Shown one piece after another: positions 11,085-23,174 of a stretch of 64,000 nucleotides of DNA. Below the pieces are notes generated by a model. The model did not search any database. It was given only the letters and a program-made list of their open reading frames with translations, and was not told the DNA's origin. Numbering within the stretch: the stretch's first letter is position 1; the number at the start of each line of letters is the position of its first letter. The DNA lies in contig NC_081185.1 of assembly GCF_029867415.1 (NCBI RefSeq), positions 27,515,293 to 27,579,292 on the forward strand, given 5' to 3'. A program made the translations under genes and the position numbers. Origin of the DNA: Vicia villosa (taxonomy: Eukaryota > Streptophyta > Magnoliopsida > Fabales > Fabaceae).

Positions 11085-12455
11085 TGAACCTGAATACAAA
11101 AGGACGCATCCTAAATATAATCAAGTGGAGAGGAGAACCATTCTAGAAAAGTACGGTAAATTTTGTCATTACATAAGGTTAACCACCTCCAAGACAAAAA
11201 TTTGATAGAGTTAAGACAATCCTCAAAGCTAAACACCTTATCTTTAATCAGAACTGCATTTCGGAAAAGCCAGAGGTTCCAAGAAGTGGCTAGCCAAATT
11301 AAGCCAATCACATTTTGAAAGGGAGCCTTCTTCACAGTGTGAAAATGTAGAAGAAAGTTAGCGAGAAATTTTAAAGACAAAGTCACCTTATCGCCAATCT
11401 AGTTAGCAACAGCTTTCCAAATACGGAAAGAGATGAAATATGAATCAAATAAATGGGAGACCAATCCGTCTTTAGTGAGACAAAAAAACGCAACACGTAT
11501 ATGAGTTCAAATGCACAACGCCTCTCTTTGAAAGTTGATCCCATGTGGGCAGCCTGTTAATGATCAACCGCAAACCAAAAATGAGGATTCTTGAAGGTGC
11601 CTTCAAGTCCCATAAGAAAGCGAGCCGTTCTGGTTTCGGTGGTCCAGAAAAAGAGAGAATCGGCCTTAGAACTAAGGTCGTAGCATGTCTTCACGGAGAA
11701 ATGATCGTCCGCATCAATATCTCAAGAAAACTCATCAGGACCAACCCGCAGAGAAAAACAAGAGGTAACAAGTTCAGAAAATTCCTCTGCGATATGTTGT
11801 GTCTCGACATCCAAAAGCGCCGCAACAATCCTTTTCCAATCTATTCTTGTCTACCCCCGTGATGTCTGCCACACTTCCAAGAGGTTGTCTAGCAAGAGTG
11901 AAGATTTTCGATAAAGCGTCCCTCAAAGTTTGAGGTCCCAACCAGTGGCTGTACCAGAAGGAAGTGTTCCTTCCATTGAGAATCCTGCAAGAAATATTAG
12001 TAGAAAAAGAGTTATAATTGTTATCGATCTGAATGTCCACTAACAAGAGGTCACTCCACCATATAGAGTCTTTATTGTTAATCGTATCCTTAGAGCTAGT
12101 GAACATTTTCGCTTATGGGTACCGATGCCGAAGTAAACCAATCCAAACAACGTCTTTATCCTTTAAAGTCCTCCACTTCCATTTCAGTAGAAGGGACATA
12201 TTGAACATATCAATATTTTTAATACCGAGACTGCCACTATTTACCGGACTACAAACGATATCCCAGCTGACCAAATAAATCGTTCGATTGTGGTACCCCT
12301 CCAGAGAAAGTTGCTTTGGATTATTCTTATATATTTCAATATCTGAACATGAGCTTTTTAGAAAGATAACGAGTGGCAGAGAGTTCAACACCGTGTTAAT
12401 ACCACATGGCCACCTTCAGAAGGAGGTTTCCAAAGACGGCGCCACTGATCTTACC
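11085..12455 (-). pseudogene. LINE (L1-type) ORF2 3' part
   Basis: The minus strand, in several frames, matches the end of a plant LINE reverse transcriptase protein. The post-RT region reads CSPVNSGSLGIKNIDMFN with LLKWKWRTLKDKDVVW (12113-12391). The segment SIWWSDLLLVD follows, with a W-rich stretch (11774-12106). A zinc-binding domain stretch RLPTWDQLSKRGVVHLNSYT sits near 11490-11560, and a C-terminal FQNVIGLIWLATSWNLWLFRN near 11250-11330. Frames change several times and stops occur. The RT catalytic part is absent beyond about 12455, so the element is 5'-truncated, which is usual for LINEs, or cut by the next repeat. Confidence 0.75.
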
Positions 12456-13560
12456 GGTTGATCAAAACCTAAAACGGGCCAAAGACTACACATACAATGT
12501 TGGAATCAAGAAGGAAGGGGTATACCTGCAAGGCACTCCGATTATAAAGTTAGTAGGAGCAACAATACGTTTTGAGTGTTTTTAGGATAAGATTTGAACT
12601 ACCTGATCCTCTCAAATGAGAGTGTTTGTATAACGTCGTCAATTTCATTCTCACCAAAAACACTTAAAATTGTGAGAGTTCCCCTTTGAAAATGAGAGGG
12701 AAAAGAATATATAATGGGTCAAATATGCAAATTTTCCAAATTGCCTTCTTAAGCGCTTTTTAAGCTCAGTTTCAAAGGAAACGCGTTTCGGCGCGCAACT
12801 TAGAATCGGGACCAACATCAAATCGAAGATGACAAAATTTGTGAACCGTAGCCACCATAATTGGCTCAATCGGACAAACAGTGAAATAGTTATGCGTGTC
12901 TGAATAGCGAGAAAATCAACTGGTCATCTGAGGCGGAAGACTTGGGACGTGTAGAATTTTCGTGCGCACCTCTCAAAGAATGCAATGAAACTCGATCCTA
13001 TGATTAAGATCCGAACTCGAGGTCTGAATATAAATCGAAGCCAACGAAATTTCAGGGAGAATGCCGCCGGAATGGGCTCAATCGGATAAAAATTGAGGAA
13101 GTTGTGTCCTTTTGAATCTTGTCAGACAGTGCCCGAAAACTCATTTCGGCACATAAATCTCGCCGCTTTTAAATTTTCTTGGGATTGCTGGTAGATAATT
13201 ATCCTTCGACCCGAACATACGAAATGTCTGGGATGCTGAAAAGAACTCTTGTTAAAATTTCAGCTAAATCCGCTAAACGGTGCGAGAGTTATGAATTTTG
13301 GATCGCCCAAAAGACAGCGGTTCAACATAATTTCTCACTGTATATCTTCAAGTAAACTGGAAATTCAGAGATCTTCCTCAAAGAATTAATTCCCAGCCCG
13401 AACACATGAAATTTAGTAGACCTCAAGATAGAAATTTTGGCATATGGCTCGCCTCAAACTGACTTAGCGGACAGAAGTTATGAATTTTCAAACCTCCGAA
13501 AGACAGTGGAACAGTAAAACAAAAATATCAGAAACAATTAATTCCTACCATTTTCCTCAA
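12456..13560. repeat. degenerate modular repeat region, class unknown
   Basis: Non-coding sequence of higher GC than its surroundings. Several diverged modules of roughly 130-150 bases share phrases such as CCCGAACACA, ACAGAAGTTATGAATTTT and CGAAAGACAGTGGA (around 13000-13130, 13190-13320, 13380-13510 and starting again at 13560). It opens with a TACCTGCAAGGCACTCCGAT motif near 12523 that I associate with plant repeat sequence. It may be an LTR or satellite-like relic. Confidence 0.4.
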
Positions 13561-14115
13561 TGAATTGTCCTACGGGCCGAACACACGGGAACCGAGCCCA
13601 TAGGACCTTCTAGTCGGCAGATATGAATTTGGAAATTGCACTGTGAAAATGAACTTTCCATTTGAAGTGTCTCGAAACTGCAGAAACTCTTGATCCAAAG
13701 CACACTGGAGTGCAAGGACGCTTGCTATGACAGAGTTTGATTGGTCCCTGATGAGAGAACTTGATAAAATATGTGGATCATACTGCAGTTCAAGAAATCC
13801 GAATTCTTGATTACTGTATTGACTGACGGAACAGTCATCTCTGTTGTATCTTTTTGGAAGAATGGAACCTTGATCATGTGATCCGAGAGCCGATGATATG
13901 TATGTATGCATATGACATGATAGAAAGCCTAAGCCAGTTAGAAAAAGATGGGATGGAAAATTTTGGGGTGCAACATCCTCCTTCTTCGTAGTTCAATTCC
14001 CTCATTGAATGGTTCAAAGTTATTCCATCCTTTCCCAATTAGATATTCATATCTAAATCTTATATTTTTCCTAAATCAAGTTAATTTGAGTTATTATAGA
14101 GAAATGTTCAATTTG
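13561..14115. other. no gene recognised
   Basis: A 113-codon open frame on the minus strand (13911-13570) has no recognisable motif. It overlaps the end of the modular repeat region, so I do not call it a gene. Confidence 0.35.
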
Positions 14116-14117
14116 GA

Positions 14118-14440
14118 TAATAAGGTTTGTATTTTAAGTTGAAGTTGATTTAAAGTCTTACCCATAACCGATCAATTTAGTGATTAGGGTGTGTATTTTA
14201 AGTTGAAGTTGATAAATCCTTATTACCCATAAACAATCGATTTGGGGATTAGAGTTTGTCTTTTTAGTTGAAACATTATTTCGAATTCTTACTAAGAAAC
14301 AATGGATTCGGTGATTTGTTTTGTAAATAAAATTGAATTTAATTTGAATTCGATTTATCAAATTGGGGATTAGGGCTTGTATTTTATCCAACTCTTACCC
14401 AACATTTATGGAATTGCGGATTAGGGTATCAATTGAGTTG
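14118..14440. repeat. degenerate tandem repeat, about 65 bp unit
   Basis: Four to five imperfect units share the order GGATTAGGGTTTGT, then TTTTAAGTTGAAGTTGAT, then CTTACCCATAAACAATCGAT. The first two full copies (about 14118-14190 and 14191-14257) are the clearest. Later copies have drifted. Confidence 0.6.
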
Positions 14441-15544
14441 TTAGTGTTTTCGGTTGCATAAACAAGAATCTATATTGTGATATTATTCAAATTTAAGTTG
14501 TGTGTTATTGTGAATTATGTTGATGATTTATTCTTCAGATGCCCTGCATTTAAGTAATGGGTGCAAACAGTTTTTTCATAAAGAGTTTGAAGTCGAAAAC
14601 ACACACCGAAGAAGGGCTTGCATGGGTAAACCAATCATAGTTAATGCGCGGTATAAATAAGCACAAGTACGGTTTCTATGCGGGATGCAATGACATAGCA
14701 TGATAAACACATGCATGTAAATTTGAGATAAGCTCTTGCACATTAACGATTAAAACTATTTTGTATGACCAAGCTGTGTATTTTAGTTCAATAATATCAA
14801 TTTTTTAGACTCAACTGAAGCATGTTCTTTCTGATTTTAATTTATCCAATATAATGATAGATATGTAAATGTTAGTCCTAGAAAATATTGAATTTGTTGC
14901 AATATGAAGTTTAAACTGAGTCAAATAAATTTAAAAAATTTGTCTCAAAGCAAAATGTTTGTTTTTTTGTTACAAAGGTGACTTTAGTATAAGAGTTCAA
15001 TATCAATTTCGAAAACAGTGCTAAATTATTACATTGAGCCTGTTATTTGAAATTGATAATCACTTAAGTTTTGTTGCGTTTCGAAACACCGCGTAGATGA
15101 GTATGCAACATGTTGATTAGAGATGAAGTCAACTTGTAAAGAAGGAGAATGTGAATATAAGATAGCTCAAGTTAGATATTAGTTCAATTCAGTTGTACAT
15201 ATCCATATCACATATGTATGATAAAACCATACGTAATATATCATTATTTTTGTGTTATTCGGAAAAAAACTTTCATGTGTATTTGGTGAATAACTATCGT
15301 ATATTAATTGGTAGTGAATTTTATCAAAAAGGTCAAAACACATAATAAACAATACAGTTATACAAAATACAACCCAATTATCCAAAAAAACATGGAAAAC
15401 TGACAAATTTGATAATCATAAGATGACATAATACAACCACACTTGATGATTCATTGAGACCAAACGGTGTACACACATACCAGTACCGATACTTTATCTT
15501 AAACCAAATTATAGATAAAACAAATAAGACATTACACAAAGAAA
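14441..15544. other. no gene seen
   Basis: Moderately AT-rich sequence without a coding frame, inverted repeat or known repeat that I can identify on either strand. Confidence 0.4.
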
Positions 15545-16432
15545 ACAAAATTACACATAAGATCCATCAAGAGTGATCTTGGTAGCTCTAGCTGATGACC
15601 CCAGACTTGAGATTCCACCTCAACCTTAGTTTTCACAACTCCTTATTGCATGAATAGTTTAGAGATGACTATTCAATAAGGAATGGAGAATGTTTTTCCT
15701 TCTTGGAAGGATAGAAGAGTCTTCTTCAGATACACAAAGAAAACATAGGGGAGATTGACCTTTGCACATTTATTGACTAGTAGAAGAAAATAGTTCCTTT
15801 CACAGATATCTAAAATATTTATATTCTTTTTCTCTCAAAAAAAATTTTATGGCCAGAACTTGATACCAGAATAATGCGGAAGGCTTTAGATTAGAGGATT
15901 TAGAAAGGTTAGATGAATTATTGAAGATGCTGCAGAAGAGGAGATACAATTCCTTTGGCATCATATCTGGAGGAATTGATTCATCCTCATGGTATATTGC
16001 GTTTGCAATAGTATTTGGAGAGACGATGATAGGAATATCAGAAACTTTAGAACAAATGACTTCTTTCTGATTCAGCTTTTGAATAGATGCATTCACCCAG
16101 AATTCCTTAACAAGATTCGGGTAAGTAGGATCATAAAGCATATCAAAGTACTTATCCCATCCATGTCTAGAAACCATCCTCTGATAATCAAAGGCTTCTT
16201 GCTCCAACCTTTCTTCATAGTTAGCACGACTTTCAACGATAACAACCAACTAATTCTTCATACCCAATTTAGTTTGGAAGGTTATCTCGGGTGGTGAGGA
16301 GATAAAAAGAGTTTTTAGAAAACAGAGAGAAAAGATGACACCTGGTGTTTTAAACAAGAGAAGAGAAGGGGTTCTTAAAGACCTAGCCAAGAGTATACCA
16401 AGAACAACACTATTTATAAGAAAAAAAGACAA
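15545..16432 (-). pseudogene. plant transposon-associated domain protein, broken
   Basis: The main open frame (16249-15800) encodes a segment typical of the 'putative plant transposon protein' domain common in legume repeats: EEAFDYQRMV-like, RHGWDKYF, then YPNLVKEFWVNA and a later FWYQVLAIKFF. The assignment is recalled from family appearance. The upstream piece 16432-16250 is in the same frame and is separated by a single TAG (16252-16250). Downstream, past 15800, another frame on the same strand still reads NLPYVFFVYLKKTL, so at least one frameshift is present. Its cellular role is unknown. A Ty3 or MULE origin is possible. Confidence 0.55.
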
Positions 16433-16559
16433 CTTTCACACTTAAATAAAGATTAAAAACACTTCAAAATCCAAGGTAACACCTTTGTATATTGTTATAG
16501 ATTATATAGATTATTATATTTTTTTCAATGATTCACATTACGGGAGAAACCACTAATTT

Positions 16560-17210
16560 TAGGGGTGTAATCAGTTCAGTTTTTACCGTTTTTAAGTCAA
16601 AAAAAGTCTGAACCAATGATATCTTTATAGGTTGGCTTGGTTTGGTTTTTAACTCATTTTTAAAGTAGAACTGAACCAAACTAACTGATTTGCTTCATTT
16701 GATTGGTTTACAATTGTTTTCTCAAACATTATATTCATCAATGCATTCTCCACCGTCGCGTTTTTCGCTGTATTTTATGCTAATATATTTTAAAATAATA
16801 CATTTTATTTAATTTATTTCATAATTTATTTTTCTAAATAAATTACAAATTTCTCTTAATCCATACGAAAAAATTGATCAGATTTTTATTACATCATGAA
16901 ATAAGTTCACTATCAAATATAAAGTTTAAATTTGACATTAGAATGTTGGGAAGAGATCTTAAAAGCTTAACAAATAGAGCATACCAAACCACACATCAAT
17001 TAACATGTTTCACACCGCAAACACATACGCATCAAAACTATTTTGTAACAATACTAGAATACTAAAAACGAGAATCGAACCAAACCACTTCAGTTTTCAT
17101 TGATTTGAATTTGTTTTAGAATCAAACAAAAAAACAAACGATTTTATTTTGATTTGGTTGAATTTAGATTATCAGTTTCATTGATTTTTTCTAATTCGCT
17201 TATGCCCTTA
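16560..17210. mobile_element. hAT-like MITE with 8-bp TSD
   Basis: The left end TAGGGGTGTAATCAGTTCAG and the reverse complement of the right end, TAAGGGCATAAGCGAATTAG, are imperfect inverted repeats. Flanks are ACTAATTT (16552-16559) and ACTAATTG (17211-17218), which agree at seven of eight positions. The interior holds GGTTTGGTTTGG-type and AACCAAACC-type subterminal motifs and no transposase. A second, cut copy lies at 25376-25578. Confidence 0.75.
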
Positions 17211-17520
17211 ACTAATTGCATAAATATGTTAGACATGGTTTGCTTCATGCTAAAATATAGTATTTTTCTTAAATTAGTAATTTTTTAATCAATTTTTGAA
17301 TTAGTACGTTACTCTAAATTACTACAAATTATTTTAATTATATAAATTTAAATGTCTATTATGTCATCCATCTTGTACTCAGTTTTCTATTTTCAATGTT
17401 TCATTATCTCTATATTGAGAGATTTTGAAATCTAAACCAATTTGAATAAAAAATATATAAATTAATTTAAAAAATTACAAAAAAACTACTTATTAATAAA
17501 TATGTTTGAATTGTTTTTTT

Positions 17521-18147
17521 GTTAAATACGTTTTTAGTCCCTATAAATATGCAACCCTGTATTTTTAGTCCCTATAAAATAAAACACATTCCAATTATAA
17601 CTTTAAGTTAAGTTTCAATCGGTTTGTAATTTTCTTTTTTGGCTTTCCGGTGTTGTATTTCGAACGGTTGGTTTTATTTATATATATTTCTTGATTTCAA
17701 AAAAAAAAAATATGCACCTAGTTTCAGTCCCTACTATCAAACCGATGTGTATTTTAGAATGATTATTTTGCAGACATGTTTATAATGTTTTAAAAAGTTC
17801 CTGGAAAAAAAAAGAAACTAAAAAATTAATTTCCAAGTTGAGATTTTCATTACTTTTATCATTATTTTTTGAAATTTGAAAAATTCATATTTAATTTTTC
17901 TAGTTTTAAAAAATTCTAAACTTTGGTAAATAAATATTTTACAGTATTCTAAACAAATGTAAAAAAAAAATTATTCAAAAATTTAAAAATTAAAGGGTAA
18001 TTAAACAGTTTTGAAAATTTTAGAAAATAGCAAGGACTGAAATTGCATGCATAAAAATTTTAGAAGGACCATTTATTGAAGGAAAATTTTATAGGGACTA
18101 AAAATACATGGTCGCATATTTATAAGGACTAAAAACGTATTTAACCC
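17521..18147. mobile_element. MULE-type MITE with long TIRs
   Basis: The termini read GTTAAATACGTTTTTAGTCC and, on the opposite strand, GGGTTAAATACGTTTTTAGTCC-like sequence. The inverted similarity continues for about 60 bases (CTATAAATATGC, TGTATTTTTAGTCCCTATAAAA). The flanks TTGTTTTTTT at 17511-17520 and 18148-18157 give a 10-bp duplication, though of low complexity. There is no coding region. Confidence 0.72.
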
Positions 18148-18483
18148 TTGTTTTTTTATGAAAACTGTTCAGATCAGATTCGGAATCAAACTATAACTTG
18201 TAATTTAGATATTTAAAAACAGATATGAAATTAAATCGAATCAAATTTAATTTTTTTAAGTAATTATCCAAAATCAAAACGAGCAGAAAATAATTCATTA
18301 AACCCCACTAAGATACAGGCCTTAAGAATTCATTTCATATGTGCCTAACCTTGACTATAGAAATAAAGTTTTAGGAACATGTAAACATATATGTAAGTTT
18401 GTATAAAATGGAAATATGATTAACAAACTTAAACCCACAAAGCCACAAGTTGACTTTGGCTAATAAAAAAAGCACTTATAAGT

Positions 18484-18494
18484 TGTATATAAAA
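18484..18494 (+). promoter_or_regulatory. possible TATA box for HSP70 5' remnant
   Basis: TGTATATAAAAAA lies about 220 bases upstream of the ATG at 18712, a reasonable distance with a 5' leader. No clear heat-shock element array was found. Confidence 0.35.
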
Positions 18495-18711
18495 AACCTA
18501 GGCGAATTCTTAGATACGGAGTGTTCACCAACAAACAGAACCTAACGGAACCATTTCAAAATCTCCGTGTATAACAAATATACCGAAATAGGAGGTGGAG
18601 TTATTGAATTTGGTTTTGGTTATACAAGAGCGTATTCCACCGACTACAAGTTATTGTGAACTTTGATTTTCAATCAATAACCGTTTAGACTTCCAGCGTT
18701 TTTGAGTTCAC

Positions 18712-19120
18712 ATGGCAAAAAAGTATGAGGGATGTGCAGTGGGAATAGACCTTGGCACAACATATTCTTGTGTGGCTGTATGGCTTGATGAACACAATAG
18801 GGTTGAGATTATTCACAACGATCAAGGCAATAGAATTACACCTTCTTTTGTTTCTTTTAAAGATGATCAAAGACTCATTGGTGATGCTGCTTATTATCAA
18901 GCTGCTTCTAACCCTACCAACACTATCTTTGGTAAATTTTTATTCTCTTATATACTTGATTAACCTAATGTTATTAATTAATATTATTGTCTATATTGAA
19001 TTATTAATATTATTTTTTCAGATGCTAAGAGGTTAATAGGTAGAAAGTTTAGTGATTCTGTTATTCAAGATGATATGAAGTTGTGGCCATTCAAGGTCAT
19101 TGCCGGTGTCGATGACAAGA
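18712..19120 (+). pseudogene. HSP70: HSP70 5' fragment, cut by a TIR element
   Basis: Exon 1 is 18712-18931 ([20 protein letters not shown] at the start). An intron of 90 bases (18932-19021, GT...AG) splits the GAT codon at the same place as in the minus-strand copy. Exon 2 runs from 19022 and is recognisable to GVDDK near 19117-19120. There the sequence becomes the inverted repeat of a TIR element, and no later HSP70 sequence follows beyond that element. Only the first 100 or so residues, the start of the ATPase domain, remain. The copy is about as diverged from the other one as paralogues would be, and the flanks differ, so this is not a recent inverted duplication. Confidence 0.85.
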
Positions 19121-19124
19121 TAAT

Positions 19125-20218
19125 AAACAATACGGTTATAGCAAATTTATTGCAGAAATTTATTGCAAAGTCGGTAGCTAAAGTCGTAGCTAGTTTATAG
19201 CAAATTTATTGCAGAAATTCTAATTCTGAAAAGATACATTTTGTTCATGTTGATGCAAAGCTATGTAGGGAGCAAATTCAGCGGAAATTGTTGAAGTAGA
19301 AATTGCTAGCATGTGTTCTGATCTGGTTGAACAAATATAAATACCTGAATGTTACAATTATTTGTTAAAAAATTACATATTTTTTTTCAAAAACATTAAT
19401 TGATTTTGGAAGTTTTTATTCGTTTTTAGTATGTTTAAAAAAGGAAATGATAGTCTGAAACAATCTCAAATAATAAAAAGTTGTTCCCTAGAAATCAAAT
19501 AAAAAGAAAAGAAATATTATCCTTCAAAGAAACATTATCAGTATCTCATATACATGTCTATTTTGTGTAGCATACATCTTTATGAGATTTCATGTTCCCT
19601 AGAAATCTAACTTTTGTATGCTTTTAACCTTGCCTTTTCTATAACTATTAAGGTTTGCATATTCATTCTAAGTTGCATGTGCTGTTAATTTTCATTCTTT
19701 TGTTGTTAAGAGAGATTAACTGTTAAGGCATGCATAGCTTATCATATCTCTTATAGAAGCAGCAGGAGCTATTTGACTGAAGCCAGAAACATCCACCATG
19801 AAAATAAATTAAAGGGATTGTGTACAGAATCTCAATTTTGCAGCTACTAGAAAAATGTAAGGTCTGTTTATGTTTGGTGGGCTTTTACGAAACCCGTGGT
19901 GGATTGATTCACTAGGGCTGAATACTGGAGCTTAGGCTAAATGGAAACTTTTGAAGATGCTAAATCATTAGAAAATGATCCTGAGCCAAATGCTAATAAT
20001 GCACAAGTTTCGTGATTATGATCCATATTTAAATACATAAACTGTTAATTAAGCATAGACTCAAATGTTTTCTCGCAATGAACTATAAATGTTGCATCAA
20101 CATGAACAAACTACATCTTTTCAGAATCAGAACTCCTGCAATAAATTTGTTACAAATTAGCTACGATTTTAGCTACCGATCAGCTACGAAATTTTTGCTA
20201 TAAATTAGCTACGAAAAT
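19125..20218. mobile_element. TIR element (about 1.1 kb) in HSP70
   Basis: The left arm (about 19135-19258) is, on the opposite strand, similar to the right arm (about 20088-20215). Shared phrases include GCATCAACATGAACAAA, TCTTTTCAGAAT, TGCAATAAATTTG and TAGCTACGA-TTTAGCTACCGA. Arms are about 120 bases and about 85 percent alike by eye. The exact ends and TSD are unclear because the arms carry internal GCTACGAA repeats. The interior has no coding region. Confidence 0.6.
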
Positions 20219-20329
20219 TTTATGATTTCAAATATCATGTTTACCTTAGCCACGTGGTATGACACGTCAGCATTTGGCCACGCTGGCATTGCCAAGTCGC
20301 GTGCCACATCAGTTTTTGTTAACGGACGT

Positions 20330-20453
20330 TGGTAGGAGGGATTAAAAGTGTGGACGAAAAACTTTATGAGGACTATTCTTTGAAGAAATTTTTTTGAGGG
20401 ACTAAAAACGAAATTTGAGATATTTAGAGGGACCAAAAACTTATTTAACCCTA
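20330..20453. mobile_element. one end of a MULE-type element
   Basis: The sequence ends in GGGACTAAAAACGAAATTTG ... GGGACCAAAAACTTATTTAACCC, matching the terminus class of the MITE at 17521-18147 (reverse complement GGGTTAAATAAGTTTTTGGT). No opposite end was found nearby, so the element is truncated. Confidence 0.45.
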
Positions 20454-20461
20454 TTATTTAT

Positions 20462-20640
20462 GTAGTTGTTGTTGTTGATGCCACTGTGTTAATGATACTT
20501 TTATTGTTATTGATGTCATTGTTGTTGATGTCATTATGTTGATGGTGTCATTGTTGTTGATGATGCCATTATTGTTGTTGATGTCATTATTATTGTTGAT
20601 GATGGCATTATTATTGTTGATGATGTCATTATTCATAACA
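20462..20640. repeat. TTGTTGATG trinucleotide-rich repeat
   Basis: Irregular repeats of ATTGTTGTTGATGATGTCAT with units of about 12-21 bases. They give asparagine-rich open frames in translation with no other coding sign. Confidence 0.75.
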
Positions 20641-21429
20641 ATTAATCAATAATAAGCGAGTAATATTGAACAATTATATTGCATCAAATTTCATTACATT
20701 GAAACTTAGTTCATGACAACATATATCTTGATAGTCTTGACAGTTACATACCAAAAGGATCCTTAGTTCATACATATCAAAATGATAGTTACGTACTAAA
20801 ATGGAATTTAGTTCATACATATCAAAAATGACACAACATAGTGCATTACACTAAAATACAAAGACAAAACATAAATGCCATAGACTGAACATAACATTAA
20901 TGCTATTCTTGGGTAGGTTGTGGTGCTTTTGAGCAAGGTCCAATTTCTTGAGTAAGTTGTGTTGCACCCTTTGACTTCTTATTCTTTCCCTTTTTCGTTG
21001 CAGTTTTTTGCTTCTTGGTCTTATTGCCACCCTTTGTAGTTTTTTTTCTTTTAGGTTTTATTGCCACCCTTTGACATGGCCCTATCTACTGCCCTCTTTC
21101 CTTTGCATGTTCTCATCTTATGTCCCATATATTCACATTTGTGATATGTTACTGTTGCAAGCTTCCTTGGCAGAACATGTGAGTTTTTCGGTTCTTCATT
21201 AGATTTGTTCCTCATCGTCTTGGGGTGTCCAATTGCCCTTCTCATTATAGGTGGATTGACTATTAATGCATCACCTACTTGCTATAGTTAGGGTCTATTG
21301 GTGGGGTAAATGATGTGTGAGTATATTTTCTTAAAAGTTGATTTCCTACACAAAAAGGGACACAACTTAATATCTAGTACATATGATACACACAATATCA
21401 TGATAGAGTATGCAACATAATTCATACAT

Positions 21430-22100
21430 CAATAATGCTATTTGTACACCAAAGTGTACACCTACACCGTATGTACGGATGGTACTGTTTATGTACGGAC
21501 AGTACTATTCACCGTCCGTACATGAACAGTGCAATATTATATTAATTTTTTTTTTACATTTTATTTAAATATTATTTTTTTAAAAAAATATTTTTTTTAT
21601 GTTTTTTAAAAAAATATTTGACAATACCTGCGGATTTATTTCCGGATTTACCTATGGATTTGATAATACCTGCGGATTTATTTCCGGATTTACCTACGGA
21701 TTTGATAATACCTGCGAATTTTACTTGTGGATTTACCTACGGATTTGACAATACCTGCGGATTTACTTGCGGATTTACCTACGAATTTGACAATACCTGC
21801 GGATTTACCTGCGAATTTACCTACAAATTTAGGTAAATCTGCAGGTAATTTCAAATGCAGGTAAATCCGGAAGTAAATCTGTAGGTATTGTCAAATATTT
21901 TTTTAAAAAATATAAAAAAAATATTTTTTTAAAAATAATATTTTAAAAAATAAATAAAAAACGTAAAAAAAAAATATTAATATAATATTGCACTGTTCAT
22001 GTACGGACGGTGAATAGTATCGTCCGTACATGAACAGTGCCGTCCGTACATACACCAATACGGTGTAGGTGTACGCTTTAGTGTACACATAGCATTGCTG
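21430..22100. mobile_element. foldback MITE with 9-bp TSD
   Basis: Arms of about 200 bases are nearly perfect inverted repeats (left from CAATAATGCTATTTGTACAC, right ending GTGTACACATAGCATTGCTG). Each arm contains GTCCGTACATGAACAGTGCA. The flanks TTCATACAT at 21421-21429 and 22101-22109 match at nine of nine, pointing to a MULE-type transposase. The loop carries a tandem repeat. It sits in the intron-like gap of the MULE transposase relic. No protein is encoded. Confidence 0.85.
21626..21875. repeat. tandem repeat in the foldback loop
   Basis: Repeats of AATACCTGCGGATTTAC and TACGGATTTGA make units of about 45-50 bases, each with GCGGATTTACC-type half-units. The last part inverts (GTAAATCCGG), so the loop itself can also fold. 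Confidence 0.75.
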
Positions 22101-22193
22101 TTCATACATACCTGTAATGCTTAGAAATATATTCTTCGGGTTGTTTTTTGTTGTGCCAAATACATGACATGGAATAGCTACAAGGGATACCAT

Positions 22194-23174
22194 ATTTAAA
22201 TTTTATAAATGATTTTAATTATAATAAATATAATTGTTAATAAAAATAAAAATAAAAGAATATCATTTTAAAAATAACAAATGAAAATATAATATTTTTT
22301 CGATGTTTTTGCACACTTAATAATACTTCACAAGTCCATATATTCATATACAAATAAATAGTTAAATAATAAACAACAAATTATACAAATATAAAATAAA
22401 TATAATTTTTGGGTTGTTACAAATTAACTTGAAAGATTAATCTTTTCACTCTCTTAGGAGTTGGGTAAAAATTTAATTTTTAAATGTTAATGCAAAAGAT
22501 TAAGTTTGTGATTGCTATTGAAACTAGCAAAATTTTAAGTTTGAGCTTTAGGTACATGAGAAAAAATTTGTTATGCGATTTGTATTGTGTCAGATTTGTG
22601 TTGGGAAATTAATTTGAAGGCTTGGAAATGGACTATTTTAGGAGATATTTCTCGTTACAAATCCAATTTTTATGAGTTTTGTAAGGATCCCATTTCTAAT
22701 TTTTCTTAAGTTATATTTAGTTTGGAATTTCTCTTTTCTAGTTTCTCCAGATCTTTTGCAATCGGGCTATGAGTACCCTTAATGCTCTGAGTAGTAGATC
22801 CTTGCTTATTAAAAAAAAATAGAGATCATGTTTAACAAAATAAAAAATAGAGAAGATAAAACGACTTATTAAAAAAAGCATAAAAAGTTATTCTATAGAA
22901 ATCTTGAATTGATAATTGATATTATGTTTAGGATGATTGTTAAACAAATGGAAAAATGAAAAATAGTAGGCACTTTACTCAAAATTTGAAGCATACTTTC
23001 CAAAAATATCCCATATTGACATACACCTCGTTATTACCTAAAAAGCCCTCAATCATGTGTACTCAAAATCTGATTTATGATTGACTTTGAATTTTTTTTA
23101 TGGTTATGGTAAATAATTTTTGTGAGTTGATTGAGTGATTATCATATTATTCCACTTGAGTGAAAAGGTTAGAA
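22194..23174. other. AT-rich, no gene seen
   Basis: Mostly AT-rich sequence. The stretch near 22560-22820 ends in an A-run and might be a LINE 3' tail, but no protein match is visible. Confidence 0.35.

Larger units (their letters stand above)
20880..22193 (-). pseudogene. MULE transposase C-terminal end (SWIM and knuckle)
   Basis: The exon at about 22193-22110 reads GIPCSYSMSCIWHNKKQPEE and continues YISKHYR, the end of the SWIM zinc-finger region of MuDRA-like transposases. A donor-like ACAG|GTATGT follows near 22113. A later exon (about 21272-20890) reads GDALIVNPPIMRRAIGHPK, then a zinc knuckle HKCEYMGHKMRTCKGK in which the first cysteine is replaced by tyrosine, and ends in a lysine-rich tail. 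The intron between them holds a foldback element. The transposase catalytic region is missing upstream, so this is a relic. A MULE family match is well supported by the GIPC...NKKQPE and CKGK motifs. Confidence 0.75.

Noticed and set aside
13570..13911. 113-codon minus-strand gene
   Set aside because: It has no motif and overlaps the end of the decayed modular repeat region.
21618..21836. 72-codon repetitive open frame
   Set aside because: It is a translation of the foldback-loop tandem repeat; the repeat explains it.
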